Source: Bacteroidota bacterium (GTDB lineage Bacteria; Bacteroidota; Bacteroidia; 2-12-FULL-35-15). From it: DNA of 64,000 nt. Of this stretch, positions 8,392 through 17,819 are shown one piece after another. Numbering within the stretch: the stretch's first letter is position 1; every line of letters starts with the position of its first letter. The DNA is taken from NCBI GenBank assembly GCA_016707685.1, contig JADJHE010000004.1, positions 124,001-188,000 on the forward strand, read 5' to 3'. The notes beneath the pieces were generated by a model, which was not told where the DNA came from, did not search any database, and saw only the letters and a list, made by a program, of their open reading frames with translations. The translations under genes and the position numbers were made by a program.

Positions 8392-11132
8392 CGACTCTGT
8401 ACCAATGCCTGAGTAAACAGCGCATCTAAAATTGCTTGTTGTTGAGCATTGTGAGATTTGCTAAATCCTGTTGCAGGACTTGCGCCTTCGTTTCGTCCAA
8501 CATAATTCAACTGAATACCTTTGGTCTCATCATGTTTCATAAACATACGAATGATGTGTGCCCAAGCTCCCATGTTTTCTGGTTCTTCTTGTGCCCAATA
8601 AAAGGCTGTTGCATTTGTATATTTACTTAATATCGCTTTCACTTGTTTTGCCGGGAAAGGATACAATTGCTCTAAACGAATTACAGCAACATCATCTGTT
8701 CCTGTTTTTTCTTTTGCTTCAATTAAATCATAAAACACTTTACCAGAACAGAATACAATTCGTTTTACCGATTTTGCATTTGCTGTAGTATCATCAATTA
8801 CTTCTTGAAATGATCCAGAAGTAAAATCATTTACTGAAGAAACACAAGATGGATAACGCAATAATTTTTTTGGTGTAAAACAAATTAATGGTTTACGGAA
8901 ATCGCGCTTCACTTGTCTGCGCAATGCGTGAAACTGATTGGCAGGTGTTGTACAATTTAAAATTTGCATGTTGTTTCCAGCACATTGTTGCAAGAAACGC
9001 TCCATACGAGCACTTGAATGCTCTGGACCTTGTCCTTCATAACCGTGTGGCAATAACATTACCAAACCATTCATTCTTCTCCATTTTGCTTCAGCAGAAG
9101 TAATAAATTGATCGATGATAATTTGTGCCCCATTAAAGAAATCACCAAACTGTGCTTCCCAAATAGTTAATGCACTTGGTGTAGCCATTGCATAGCCAAA
9201 TTCAAATCCTAAAACTCCATACTCAGAAAGGAGTGAGTTGTATATATCTAATTTTCCTTTTGTATTTAAATTATTCAATGGAGTGTATTCCTCCTCTGAA
9301 TCTTCAACACGAACCACAGCATGACGATGAGAGAATGTTCCACGCTCTACATCTTGTCCGCTAAAACGCACATTATGCCCTTCGTTCATCAATGATGCAT
9401 AAGCCATCAATTCACCCATTGCCCAATCGTAATTATCATTTGCAATCATTGCAATACGATCAGCAAATAATTTTTCCGTTTTATTAAAAAACTTTTTGTC
9501 TTTTGGTAATTCAACAGTTTTTTTCGCTAATTCTAAAAAGGCTTTTTTATCTACTGAAGTATCTGGAGATTTATCAAATGCCCCATTTTCAGCCATTTTT
9601 AATCCTTTCCATTGCCCTTCCAAGAAAGAAGTAATTTTTGCTTTTTCAGTTTGTTTTGCTTCATCCAATTTTTCCTGAAGAAGATTTTTAAAATTTTTCT
9701 CCATCTCTTTTGCAAGATCAGCAGAAACAGATCCTTCAGCAGTTAATTGCTGCATGTAAATCTCTCTTGGGTTTGGATGCTTCGCAATTGCTTTGTACAA
9801 CAATGGTTGAGTGAAACGAGGCTCATCACCTTCGTTGTGACCATATTTACGGTAACACAATACATCAATGAACACATCGCATTTAAATTTCTGACGGAAT
9901 TCCATTGCTAAACGTGCAGTAAACACCAATGCCTCTACATCATCTCCATTTACATGGAATACTGGTGATAAAACAACTTTTGCAACATCTGTACAGTAAG
10001 TACTTGAACGAGCATCTAAATAGTTGGTAGTAAATCCAACTTGGTTATTGATAACAATATGAACAGTTCCCCCTGTTTTATACCCATCCAACTGACTCAT
10101 TTGTAAAACCTCGTATACAATTCCTTGTCCTGCCAATGCAGCATCACCATGAATTAAAATTGGGCAAACTTTTGAGTGATCTCCTTTGTGTAGATTATCA
10201 ATTTTAGCACGAGCAATTCCCTGAACAACTGGATCAACCGCTTCTAAATGTGATGGATTAGGTGTTAAACTCAAATGCACTTGTTTTCCACTGTTCGATT
10301 TTTGATCACTAGAATAACCCATGTGGTATTTCACATCTCCATCAAACAACGAATCTTCAGAAGGGCGACCTTCAAACTCTGTAAAAATATCTTTGTATGT
10401 TTTGTTTAGGATGTTTGCAAGTACATTTAATCGTCCACGATGTGCCATTCCAATTACAAAATCCTCAATTCCCATATCGGCACCTTTTTCGCAAACAGCA
10501 TCCAATGCAGGAATTGTTGCTTCAGCACCTTCTAATGAAAAACGTTTTTGCCCAACAAATTTTGTATGTAAGAAATTTTCGAAAACAACAGCTTGATTTA
10601 ATTTGTTAAGGATAACTTTTTTCTCATCCGTAGAAAATTTAGGAGTGTTTTTAGAACCTTCCATTTTTTCCTGAAGCCATTTGATTATCTCTGGATTACG
10701 AATGTACATATACTCTGCACCAATCGATTGACAGTAGGTTTGTTGTAAATGAGAAATAATGTCTTTTAATTTTGCTGCACCAATTCCAATTTGAGAACCT
10801 GCTTGAAAAACAGTTTCTAAGTCGGCTTGTGATAAACCAAAATTTTCAATATCTAACGTTGGAGCATATTTTCTACGTTCACGTACAGGGTTTGTTTTTG
10901 TAAACAAATGTCCGCGCGAACGGTAAGCATTAATCAAGCTAACAACATCAAACTCTTTTTTAACGTTCGAAGGAATCTCTCCTCCATTTTCATAATTTTC
11001 ACGAGAAAATTCAAAGCCAGCAAAAAACATTCGCCAATCTGGCTCAACTGAATTTACATCTTTTAAATATTGTTGAAATAGTTCTTCTATTGCAACAACA
11101 TCTGCATTACCCAAATAAGAATATTTATCCAT
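8388..11132 (-). CDS. odhA: 2-oxoglutarate dehydrogenase E1 component
   Basis: The 914-residue product has the normal length for E1 of the 2-oxoglutarate dehydrogenase complex, which decarboxylates 2-oxoglutarate with thiamine diphosphate in the TCA cycle. Visible landmarks are the N-terminal LGNADVVAIEELFQ, YRSRGHLF, GMAHRGRLNVLANI, the diphosphate-binding region HGDAALAGQGIVYE, VINNQVGFTT, and the transketolase-like C-terminal half with LPHGYEGQGPEHSSARMERF. It is intact. The last codons and the stop overlap the inverted repeat of the small element that separates it from odhB. Confidence 0.95.
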   Translation of the reverse strand: MDKYSYLGNADVVAIEELFQQYLKDVNSVEPDWRMFFAGFEFSRENYENGGEIPSNVKKEFDVVSLINAYRSRGHLFTKTNPVRERRKYAPTLDIENFGLSQADLETVFQAGSQIGIGAAKLKDIISHLQQTYCQSIGAEYMYIRNPEIIKWLQEKMEGSKNTPKFSTDEKKVILNKLNQAVVFENFLHTKFVGQKRFSLEGAEATIPALDAVCEKGADMGIEDFVIGMAHRGRLNVLANILNKTYKDIFTEFEGRPSEDSLFDGDVKYHMGYSSDQKSNSGKQVHLSLTPNPSHLEAVDPVVQGIARAKIDNLHKGDHSKVCPILIHGDAALAGQGIVYEVLQMSQLDGYKTGGTVHIVINNQVGFTTNYLDARSSTYCTDVAKVVLSPVFHVNGDDVEALVFTARLAMEFRQKFKCDVFIDVLCYRKYGHNEGDEPRFTQPLLYKAIAKHPNPREIYMQQLTAEGSVSADLAKEMEKNFKNLLQEKLDEAKQTEKAKITSFLEGQWKGLKMAENGAFDKSPDTSVDKKAFLELAKKTVELPKDKKFFNKTEKLFADRIAMIANDNYDWAMGELMAYASLMNEGHNVRFSGQDVERGTFSHRHAVVRVEDSEEEYTPLNNLNTKGKLDIYNSLLSEYGVLGFEFGYAMATPSALTIWEAQFGDFFNGAQIIIDQFITSAEAKWRRMNGLVMLLPHGYEGQGPEHSSARMERFLQQCAGNNMQILNCTTPANQFHALRRQVKRDFRKPLICFTPKKLLRYPSCVSSVNDFTSGSFQEVIDDTTANAKSVKRIVFCSGKVFYDLIEAKEKTGTDDVAVIRLEQLYPFPAKQVKAILSKYTNATAFYWAQEEPENMGAWAHIIRMFMKHDETKGIQLNYVGRNEGASPATGFSKSHNAQQQAILDALFTQALVQSR

Positions 11133-11159
11133 AACAGTGTACTTCTCAAGTTAAGGACA

Positions 11160-11262
11160 CAAATTTAAGGTTTTTAGTGGAAAAAGGAAAGAAAAATACC
11201 GTTTTCTGAAAAAGGCTACAATTCAATAATACAAAGGTATTCAGCGCCCTTTCAGCTGCAAT
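11160..11262 (-). promoter_or_regulatory. Two candidate Bacteroidota promoters for odhA
   Basis: Read on the minus strand, ATTG (11259-11262), 19 nt, and TACCTTTG (11232-11239) fit the -33/-7 pattern. Nearer the gene, TAAATTTG (11160-11167) is a second -7 box with a weaker TTTC 19 nt upstream; it would start transcription about 20 nt before the ATG. Confidence 0.5.
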
Positions 11263-11263
11263 T

Positions 11264-11656
11264 TTACTCAATTCTGTTTTTACCCTTTGATTTTGACTCT
11301 TTTGCAGGAGATTTATAGTGCTGGCGGATTACAACCTTTTGCAACTCCCTTTTTATAATTAAATCGGTTATAATTTGTGAAAAGGGTTCTGAAGAATTTT
11401 GTTGAAGTGCATTTTTAACTTGCTCATCACTCACATCTATTCGGTATAAAATGCCCATAAACTTCGACTGATTGGTATCAATCAATTTTTTTATATGTGG
11501 CTCAATCTGTTCAAATAATTCTTCATATGCATTGTAAGCATTCCCTGAAAACTTTACTTCCATACCAAACATATCAAAATCCTTGATGATTTGATTGGCT
11601 GTATCTTTAATTAGATCTAGCTTATTGAAATATTGTGAAATGTTGGATAAATCCAT
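11264..11656 (-). CDS. Conserved hypothetical protein next to ferredoxin
   Basis: This 130-residue soluble protein begins MDLSNISQYFNKLDLIKDTA and ends in a Lys/Ser-rich tail (SPAKESKSKGK). It has no signal peptide, membrane segment or metal motif that I recognise, and it looks mostly helical. It lies 3 bp downstream of the thioredoxin-like ferredoxin gene and is probably cotranscribed with it. The name of the family is not known to me. No function is proposed. Confidence 0.65.
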   Translation of the reverse strand: MDLSNISQYFNKLDLIKDTANQIIKDFDMFGMEVKFSGNAYNAYEELFEQIEPHIKKLIDTNQSKFMGILYRIDVSDEQVKNALQQNSSEPFSQIITDLIIKRELQKVVIRQHYKSPAKESKSKGKNRIE

Positions 11657-11659
11657 TTA

Positions 11660-11992
11660 TTATTGTGTTCGAGCCGCTCTTACATTTTCTAACTTTAAAC
11701 GCTCCACTATTCTATTATTAACGATGTGTTCCTCAATAATTTCATCCACATCATTCAAACTAACTCCCACATAAAAAATACCCTCTGGGTATACGACCAA
11801 TGTTTGTCTAAAATCACAAATATCAAGGCATCCCGACTTTTGTGCACGAAGTTTTATTGACAATTTTTTTTCTTTTAATTTTTTCTTGAAGGCTTCCACA
11901 ATCTCCATTCCATGGGCTTCGCCACAACTTTTTCGTGGTGCACCTTCTGCACGTTGATTCACGCAAATAAAAATATGTTTATCGTATATCAT
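11660..11992 (-). CDS. Thioredoxin-like [2Fe-2S] ferredoxin
   Basis: The 110-residue protein has four cysteines, C10, C23, C55 and C59, in the spacing of thioredoxin-like [2Fe-2S] ferredoxins (HIFICVNQR, then KSCGE, then SGCLDIC). VVYPEG and YVGVSLNDVDEI are also typical of this family, which is related to the NuoE ferredoxin fold. It is a small soluble electron-transfer protein; the partner enzyme cannot be told from context. It is transcribed with the hypothetical gene downstream and divergently from tatD. Confidence 0.85.
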   Translation of the reverse strand: MIYDKHIFICVNQRAEGAPRKSCGEAHGMEIVEAFKKKLKEKKLSIKLRAQKSGCLDICDFRQTLVVYPEGIFYVGVSLNDVDEIIEEHIVNNRIVERLKLENVRAARTQ

Positions 11993-12043
11993 TGTTTTAT
12001 TATTTGATACAAATATAGCTGAAAGAATTTGTAATATTGTACA

Positions 12044-12814
12044 ATGATTTTAACTGATACACATACACATCTGTATTCCAAAGATTTCGAAAGCGAATCA
12101 TCAACCCTGATTCAGAATGCTATCGACAAAGGCATTACACGCTTATTTATGCCGAATGTAGACAGCGAATCAATTGGTGCGATGTTGCAAATTGAAAAAC
12201 AATTTCCTATTAATTGTTTCCCAATGATGGGATTACACCCTTGTTCCGTTGGGCCCAAATACCAGCAAGATATAAGTGTTGTAGAGTATTGGTTAAACAA
12301 ACGAAAATTTATTGCTGTTGGTGAAATTGGAATTGATTTGTATTGGGATAAAACATTTTTTGAACAACAACAAGATGCTTTCAGACGACAAATTGAATTG
12401 GCAAAAAAATACAACATTCCCTATATTATCCATTCACGCAATTCATTTAACGAAGTAATGGAAATTGTTGCTGAGTTTAAAGACGACAATATTAAAGCCA
12501 TATTTCATTGTTTTAGTGGAAATGTAGAACAAGCAGAACAAGTAATTGCTGCTGGAAATTTCAAACTTGGCATTGGCGGTGTCGTTACTTTCAAAAATTC
12601 GGGCTTGGACAAAGTAGTTGAAGCCATTGATTTAAAACACTTAGTTTTAGAAACGGATGCACCTTACCTTGCACCAACTCCTCATCGAGGAAAAAGAAAT
12701 GACCCAGAATATTTAGTGCTAATTGCACAACGAATTGCTGAAATAAAAAACATCTCCATAGAAGAAGTTGCAGCAATCACCACACAAAATTCAATAGACG
12801 TTTTTGGAATTTAA
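12044..12814 (+). CDS. tatD: TatD family metal-dependent hydrolase
   Basis: The 256-residue protein has the TatD landmarks: the metal pair THTHLY (H7 and H9), the metal-bridging glutamate in AVGEIGIDLYWD, HSR near residue 130, FHCFSG, and the C-terminal ETDAPYLAP. TatD enzymes are TIM-barrel DNases, sometimes also acting on other phosphoesters or D-aminoacyl substrates. Length is normal. The start is ATG at 12044. The asparaginase gene follows after 10 bp and is probably cotranscribed. Confidence 0.9.
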   Translation: MILTDTHTHLYSKDFESESSTLIQNAIDKGITRLFMPNVDSESIGAMLQIEKQFPINCFPMMGLHPCSVGPKYQQDISVVEYWLNKRKFIAVGEIGIDLYWDKTFFEQQQDAFRRQIELAKKYNIPYIIHSRNSFNEVMEIVAEFKDDNIKAIFHCFSGNVEQAEQVIAAGNFKLGIGGVVTFKNSGLDKVVEAIDLKHLVLETDAPYLAPTPHRGKRNDPEYLVLIAQRIAEIKNISIEEVAAITTQNSIDVFGI

Positions 12815-12824
12815 CTATCAATTT

Positions 12825-13845
12825 ATGCAATCAAAAGTTTTACTAATTTATACAGGTGGCACCATCGGAATGATGCAAGATGCTAAAACAGGTCAACTAA
12901 AACCTTTTGACTTTAAACATTTAACGGAACAAATTCCTGAGTTGAATAAATTTGATGTGGAGCTATCGGCTGTTTCATTTGACAAACCAATTGATTCAAG
13001 TGACATGCAACCTCAAGTATGGATTGACATTGCAAAATTGATTGAAAAAAATTATTCAAAAGTAGATGGTTTTGTTATCCTTCATGGTAGCGACACCATG
13101 TCATTTACAGCATCTGCATTAAGTTTCATGCTCGAAAACTTAAATAAACCTGTAATCTTAACAGGATCACAATTACCAATTGGCACCATACGTACAGATG
13201 GAAAAGAAAACTTGATTACCGCAATAGAAATTGCAGCAGCAAAAGAAAATGGAAAACCAATTGTAACGGAAGTATGTATTTATTTTGAATATCAACTATA
13301 CAGAGGAAACCGAACTCATAAATACAATGCAGAACACTTTCAAGCTTTTCAATCGGCTAACTACCCTGTACTTGCCGAAGCGGGTGTACATATTAAATAC
13401 AATACTGCTGCGCTATCAAAACCCAGCACTAAAAAATTGAAAATACATTCTTCCTTAAATCCAAACATTGCTATTCTAAAAATATTTCCAGGTATTACAC
13501 CACAAGTTGTTGATGCTATTTTAAATGCAAAAAACACCACCGCAATTATTTTAGAAACATTTGGATCAGGAAATGCAAGCACACAAAAATGGTTTGTAGA
13601 AGCTCTAAAAAAAGCAATCGACAAAGGGAAAATTATTTACAATGTTACTCAATGTAATGCAGGAGCTGTAGAACAAGGAAAATACGCAACCAGTGCAGCA
13701 TTTTAAAAAATTGGAGTAATTGGAGGCTCAGACATTACAACGGAAGCTGCTGTTGCTAAGTTGATGTTTGTATTGGGTAACACTAAAACAAAAAGAAGCA
13801 GAAAAACTATTAAAAAATAATTTGAGAGGTGAGATTTCCGCCTAG
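12825..13845 (+). CDS. ansA: Type I L-asparaginase (interrupted near the 3' end)
   Basis: The first active-site threonine motif is TGGTIGMM, close to the N terminus, and the second is HGSDTMSFTASAL. The protein hydrolyses asparagine to aspartate in the cytoplasm. The ATG at 12825 gives the right N terminus. Translation stops at 13704-13706 after GKYATSAAF, but the same frame continues as KIGVIGGSDITTEAAVAKLMFVLG, a normal asparaginase C terminus. One more A in the run at 13790-13794 then gives KKEAEKLLKNNLRGEIS to the TAG at 13843. The stop itself lies at a TTTT/AAAAAA junction where a shifted boundary would remove it. The restored length of about 339 residues is normal, so the lesions are probably read errors. 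Confidence 0.85.
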
Positions 13846-13890
13846 TTGAACGTGCTCCTTTTTATATTCTAAAACACCTAACGTTATTAA

Positions 13891-13920
13891 CAAAAGCCCT
13901 ATTTATAGGGCTTTTGTATT
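13891..13920 (+). terminator. Intrinsic terminator after asparaginase
   Basis: The inverted repeat CAAAAGCCCTAT / ATAGGGCTTTTG has a 2-base loop and a T-rich right arm. It lies between the asparaginase end and the OmpA gene. Confidence 0.75.
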
Positions 13921-14001
13921 GTTTAAAACCTATGTGAAATTCGCTGCATACCTCCTACTTTTATACCTAATATTGTACTAACAAATATAAAAGGAAAGAA
14001 A

Positions 14002-15008
14002 ATGAAAAAGTCAATGAATTATTTTGTTGTAATCGTTTTAACTGGTGCACTATTTTCATGTGTACCACAACGTAAATTAGAAGAAGAACAAGCTAAGCGC
14101 GAAAGCTGTGAAAAAGAACTAGCCGATCTAAAAACAAAAAGTCAGGATTGCGAAACAAAACTTACTGAAGCAAATAAACAACTTGCTGATAATCAAAAAA
14201 TGATTGTTGGCTTAGAAAAAGACACTGCTGTTATTGGAAATAGCTATCGAATATTAACAAACAAATACGACAAGCTAAATTCTATTAATGAGCAATTGTT
14301 GGATAAATACAACCGCTTATTGGAAGGGAATTTAGCAGATACAAAAAAACTTTCTGGTGAGTTACAATTAACACAAGAGCAGTTACTAAAAAAACAGGAT
14401 GAGTTAAAAGCACTGGCTGCAGAATTAGAAGCTAAGAAAAAGAGTTTAGATGAATTAAATGCAGAATTAAAAAAACGCGAAGCACGTGTTGCAGAGCTCG
14501 AAAATGTTCTTAAAAATAAAGATGCTGCTGTAAATGATTTAAAGAAAAAGTTGTCGGATGCATTACTTGGTTTTGAAGGAAAAGGATTGACAATTACTCA
14601 AAAAAATGGCAAAGTGTATGTTTCTATGGATGAGAGTTTATTATTTGCATCAGGAAGCACTACTGTAGAATCTAAAGGAGTTGAAGCATTAAAAAAAGTT
14701 GCAAAAGTATTGGAACAAAATGCGGATATCAATGTAGTAATCGAAGGGCATACAGATGATGTTCCAATGGCTGGAAAAGGTGAAATAAAAGACAATTGGG
14801 ATTTAAGTGTTATGCGTGCTACATCTATTGTAAAAATCATTACAAAAAACAGCAGCACTGACCCTCGTAGATTAACTGCTGCTGGACGTGCGGAATACTT
14901 CCCGATTGACCCAGCAAAAGTGCGGATGCTAGAAAGAAAAATCGTAGAACGGAAATTATCTTAACTCCTAAGTTGGATGAATTATTCAAAGTACTAGAAA
15001 CGAATTAA
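14002..15008 (+). CDS. OmpA-family lipoprotein with coiled coil (one frameshift)
   Basis: The product starts with a lipoprotein signal (lipobox near LFSC, residues about 17-20). A long Lys/Glu/Leu-rich coiled coil follows (about 25-190), then an OmpA C-terminal peptidoglycan-binding domain (INVVIEGHTDDVPM, DNWDLSVMRA). It should tether the outer membrane to the cell wall. In the given sequence the frame is lost at the A run 14916-14919. One extra A yields SADARKKNRRTEIILTP and a stop at 15006-15008, the normal OmpA ending with the NRRTEI motif. Without repair, the end becomes an unrelated tail stopping at 14964. A terminator follows. Confidence 0.87.
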
Positions 15009-15031
15009 TGCTTGAACAATAAGTAAATCAA

Positions 15032-15066
15032 AGAGCTGAAGCATTTAACACTTCGGCTCTTTTTTT
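15032..15066 (+). terminator. Intrinsic terminator after OmpA gene
   Basis: The stem AGAGCTGAAG / CTTCGGCTCT (one G-T pair) with a 9-base loop is followed by a run of seven T. Confidence 0.85.
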
Positions 15067-15128
15067 AATTTTAAATGTAACATTTACTCTTTTTTACGTT
15101 ATACAATTATTGCTAACTATCATTTCCA

Positions 15129-16858
15129 ATGAAAAAAATAATTCAAATTTTAATTTTTGCCCTAATTGCAAACCTTTCATATGCGCAAGTTGTAACAGAA
15201 TATTGGGACAACCTACAAACAAAGAAAAAAAGCGAACAACAAATGAAGGATGGCATGCAGCATGGAAAGTTTATCTTATGGTAGGAAAATGGAAATGTAG
15301 CAAAAGAAGGCATTTTTTTGAAGGAAAAGAAGGTGGAAAATTTACAATCTACTACACCAATAAAAAAGTTAAAGCAGAAGAAAATTATATCAAAGGAAAA
15401 AAAGATGGTTCTTGGAAATACTGGTACTCCAATGGGAACAAAGCACAAGAAACTTTCTTCAAATTTGACAAACCAGATAGTGTATGGACAGGTTGGTACG
15501 AAAGTGGAAAATTAAAAAACACCGAAGTATACGCAAATGGTAAAAAAGAAGGCACTTGGATTTATTATCATGAAAATGGACAAAAAGAAAGTGAAGGATT
15601 GTTTAAAAATAATTTAGCAGAAGGGACTTACACTGGATGGTATAACAATGGAACCAAACAAAAAGAAGGTCAGTACAAACTAGGCGAACAAATTGGATTG
15701 TGGAAAGAGTGGTTTAAAAATGGGAAACAAAAACAAGAACTCCTTTTTGAAAACAAAGAAATATTATTAATGAACCTTTGGCTTGATAGCGGTGAACAAA
15801 AGATAAAAAATGGTAATGGAAAGTTCACAATGGTTTATGACAATGGAACAAAAAAAGGAGAAGGCAATTACAAAGATGGACGAATGGATGGAGAATGGAT
15901 CTTTTACCTTCAAACAGGAGAAAAAGATTTTTCTGTAATGTATGAAAAAGGTAAAAAGAATGGCGCTTGTATCAATTGGTTTAAAAATGGTGTAGTAAAA
16001 AGTGAGGGTCCATTTGTAAATGATCAAAAAAATGGATATTGGAAATGGTATTCTGCTGAAGGGAAACTAGAAATGGAAGGAACATTAACAAACAATGAGC
16101 GTTCAGAAAAATGGATGTATTGGTTTGTGAATGGCAAAAAAGAATCGGAAGGTTTTTATAAAAAAGATTTACAAGACAGCACTTGGACCTATTGGTATCG
16201 CGATGGATCTAAATGGAAACAAGGCAACTACAAAGAAGGCAAAAAAGAAGGCGTCTGGACAGTTTGGTTTGAGAATGGACAAAAACTACAAGAAGGTAAT
16301 TACATAGCAGGAAAAGAAGAAGGAACGTGGTTATCATGGTTCGACAATGGCATATTAAAGGATGAAGGAAACTTCAAAACTGGTTTAATGAATGGAAGTT
16401 GGAAAGGATGGCTTCCAAACAAAAACCCAAATTATGAAGGTTTCTATAAAAATGGACTGAAAGATGGTGCTTGGAAATTTTATTTTGATAATGGAAAAAT
16501 AAAAGAAGAAGGTTCTTTTAAAGATGGTAAAAAAGATGGGCATTGGGTATTTTGGACAACCAAAGCCATGAAGGAACGTGAAGGTGATTACAAAGAAGAA
16601 AAACCAGATGGATTGTGGACTTACTACTATTATTTTGGAGTAAAGTCGATGGAACAAAACTATAAAGAAGGTAAATTAAATGGCGACTGTAAAGCATGGC
16701 ATGAAAACGGGGCTTTAAAAAGCACAACATCTTATACCTTAATAAAAGGGAAAAATGGGATCATCGAAAGTAAACCAAATGGCAAATGGACGTATTATGA
16801 TGATAAAGGAAAAATAATGATGGAGCAGAATTATAAAAAAGGTGTTAAGGTTGATTAA
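15129..16858 (+). CDS. Exported MORN-like repeat protein (interrupted near the 5' end)
   Basis: The gene starts at ATG 15129 with a signal peptide (MKKIIQILIFALIANLSYAQ). It then runs as about two dozen MORN-like repeats of roughly 23 residues with the pattern WYxNGxxxxEGxxxxGxxxGxW. The same repeats occur in the YwqK family. The signal-peptide frame meets TAG at 15282-15284 where a tyrosine codon is expected (W-Y-ENG), and the frame then shifts near 15309-15311, where ENGNVAKEG should join HFFEGKEGGKF. One base change and one lost C restore a protein of about 577 residues. MORN repeats form extended beta sheets; ligand and role are unknown. The main frame is also open from 15110, but that start would not encode the signal peptide. 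Confidence 0.78.
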
Positions 16859-16877
16859 ATTATAATCCCCAGTAGAA

Positions 16878-17207
16878 ATGAAAAGATTACCACATAGAAA
16901 TACCTTTTTAAGAAAACTAATAAAGAATATTGCTTTATCTGTTAGCTTTTTATTTTTTTCACTTTCTATTGGCGTAATTGGATATCACCACTTTTTCTAC
17001 CTAACATGGGTAGATAGTTTATACAATGCAAGCTTAATTTTAACAGGTATGGGACCTGTTAATTCTGCTCCTACTGATGCAGCAAAAATTTTCGCATCAT
17101 TCTATTCAATTTACAGTGGTGTTGCCTTTTTAACTTCTGTTGCAGTAATATTTAGTCCAGTCATACACCGCTTTTTACATAAGTTTCGTCTTGACATGGA
17201 AGATTAA
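16878..17207 (+). CDS. Two-helix ion-channel-like membrane protein
   Basis: This 109-residue protein has a basic N terminus, a first membrane helix (about 16-40), a short re-entrant-like segment (LYNASLILTGMGPV, about 50-63) and a second membrane helix (about 75-98), ending in a charged tail. The order helix, pore loop, helix is that of two-helix potassium channels, but the filter position reads TGMGPV, not TVGYG. Similar short proteins are sometimes named potassium-channel-like in databases. Conduction is not shown by the sequence. It follows the MORN protein by 19 bp. Confidence 0.6.
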   Translation: MKRLPHRNTFLRKLIKNIALSVSFLFFSLSIGVIGYHHFFYLTWVDSLYNASLILTGMGPVNSAPTDAAKIFASFYSIYSGVAFLTSVAVIFSPVIHRFLHKFRLDMED

Positions 17208-17208
17208 G

Positions 17209-17819
17209 TTATTGATTGGATGCAATTATACACTTAGGAATTCCCCATTTGCCCTTCCATTCATCCAACAAAATTGAATGATTATCACATGTCAAATAAT
17301 TTTTGTTTGCATCTTTTTTGATCATGTACAATTTTCCTTCAACTAGTTCTTGAAGTGTTCTATCTATTAACTCTGCTTTAAAATGAATATGCCTGCAATT
17401 TTTATAAATCCGAATTCCTGCTAGATTATTTTTCATATCCATTTCTGAGCTCACAGAATCTGGCAGAATAGAATCCTCTAACATTTTTTTTCTTCCATTG
17501 ACGATAATTACCTTTTTTCATAGGCCTTACCAAGTTTCAATGCTCTTCTACTTCCAATTTTAAAACTTAAATACACCATCCAATAAGCATGTTTAAAGGC
17601 GTCCAACTTTCCACCATTATTATCGTTTCCTATAATTCCGAGCTTGGCAATTGAATCAGTAACCACTAATGCTTGTCTGGAAGCCAACATTGCTTTTTTT
17701 GCAACAAAGGGATGAGCTAGCACCCAAATTTTTTCGGGACGAGAAAGCTTTGAAAATTTGGATTGAGAAAAAATGGATAAGGAGAATAAAAGAAAGAAAA
17801 AGAAAACAAGTTTTTTCAT
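17209..17819 (-). CDS. DUF6973-like exported protein (two frameshifts)
   Basis: The N-terminal part has a signal peptide (to about residue 19, FSQS), then HPFVAKKAMLASRQA and DAFKHAYWMVYLSFKIG, conserved in a Bacteroidota family I believe is DUF6973. As given it stops at 17508. The remaining part begins LEDSILPDSVSSEMDMKNN in another frame. Removing one A from each of two minus-strand A runs (+ strand T runs 17513-17518 and 17484-17491) joins them as AYEKGNYRQWKKKMLEDS, giving about 202 residues. Its start overlaps the stop of the PorU-like gene (TAATG), so it is the last gene of that T9SS-linked operon. Function unknown. Confidence 0.72.

Noticed and set aside
15110..15290. Alternative N terminus of the MORN-like gene in the main frame
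   Set aside because: The peptide from 15110 has no signal peptide or repeats, while the other frame from 15129 gives a normal signal peptide and the first repeat.
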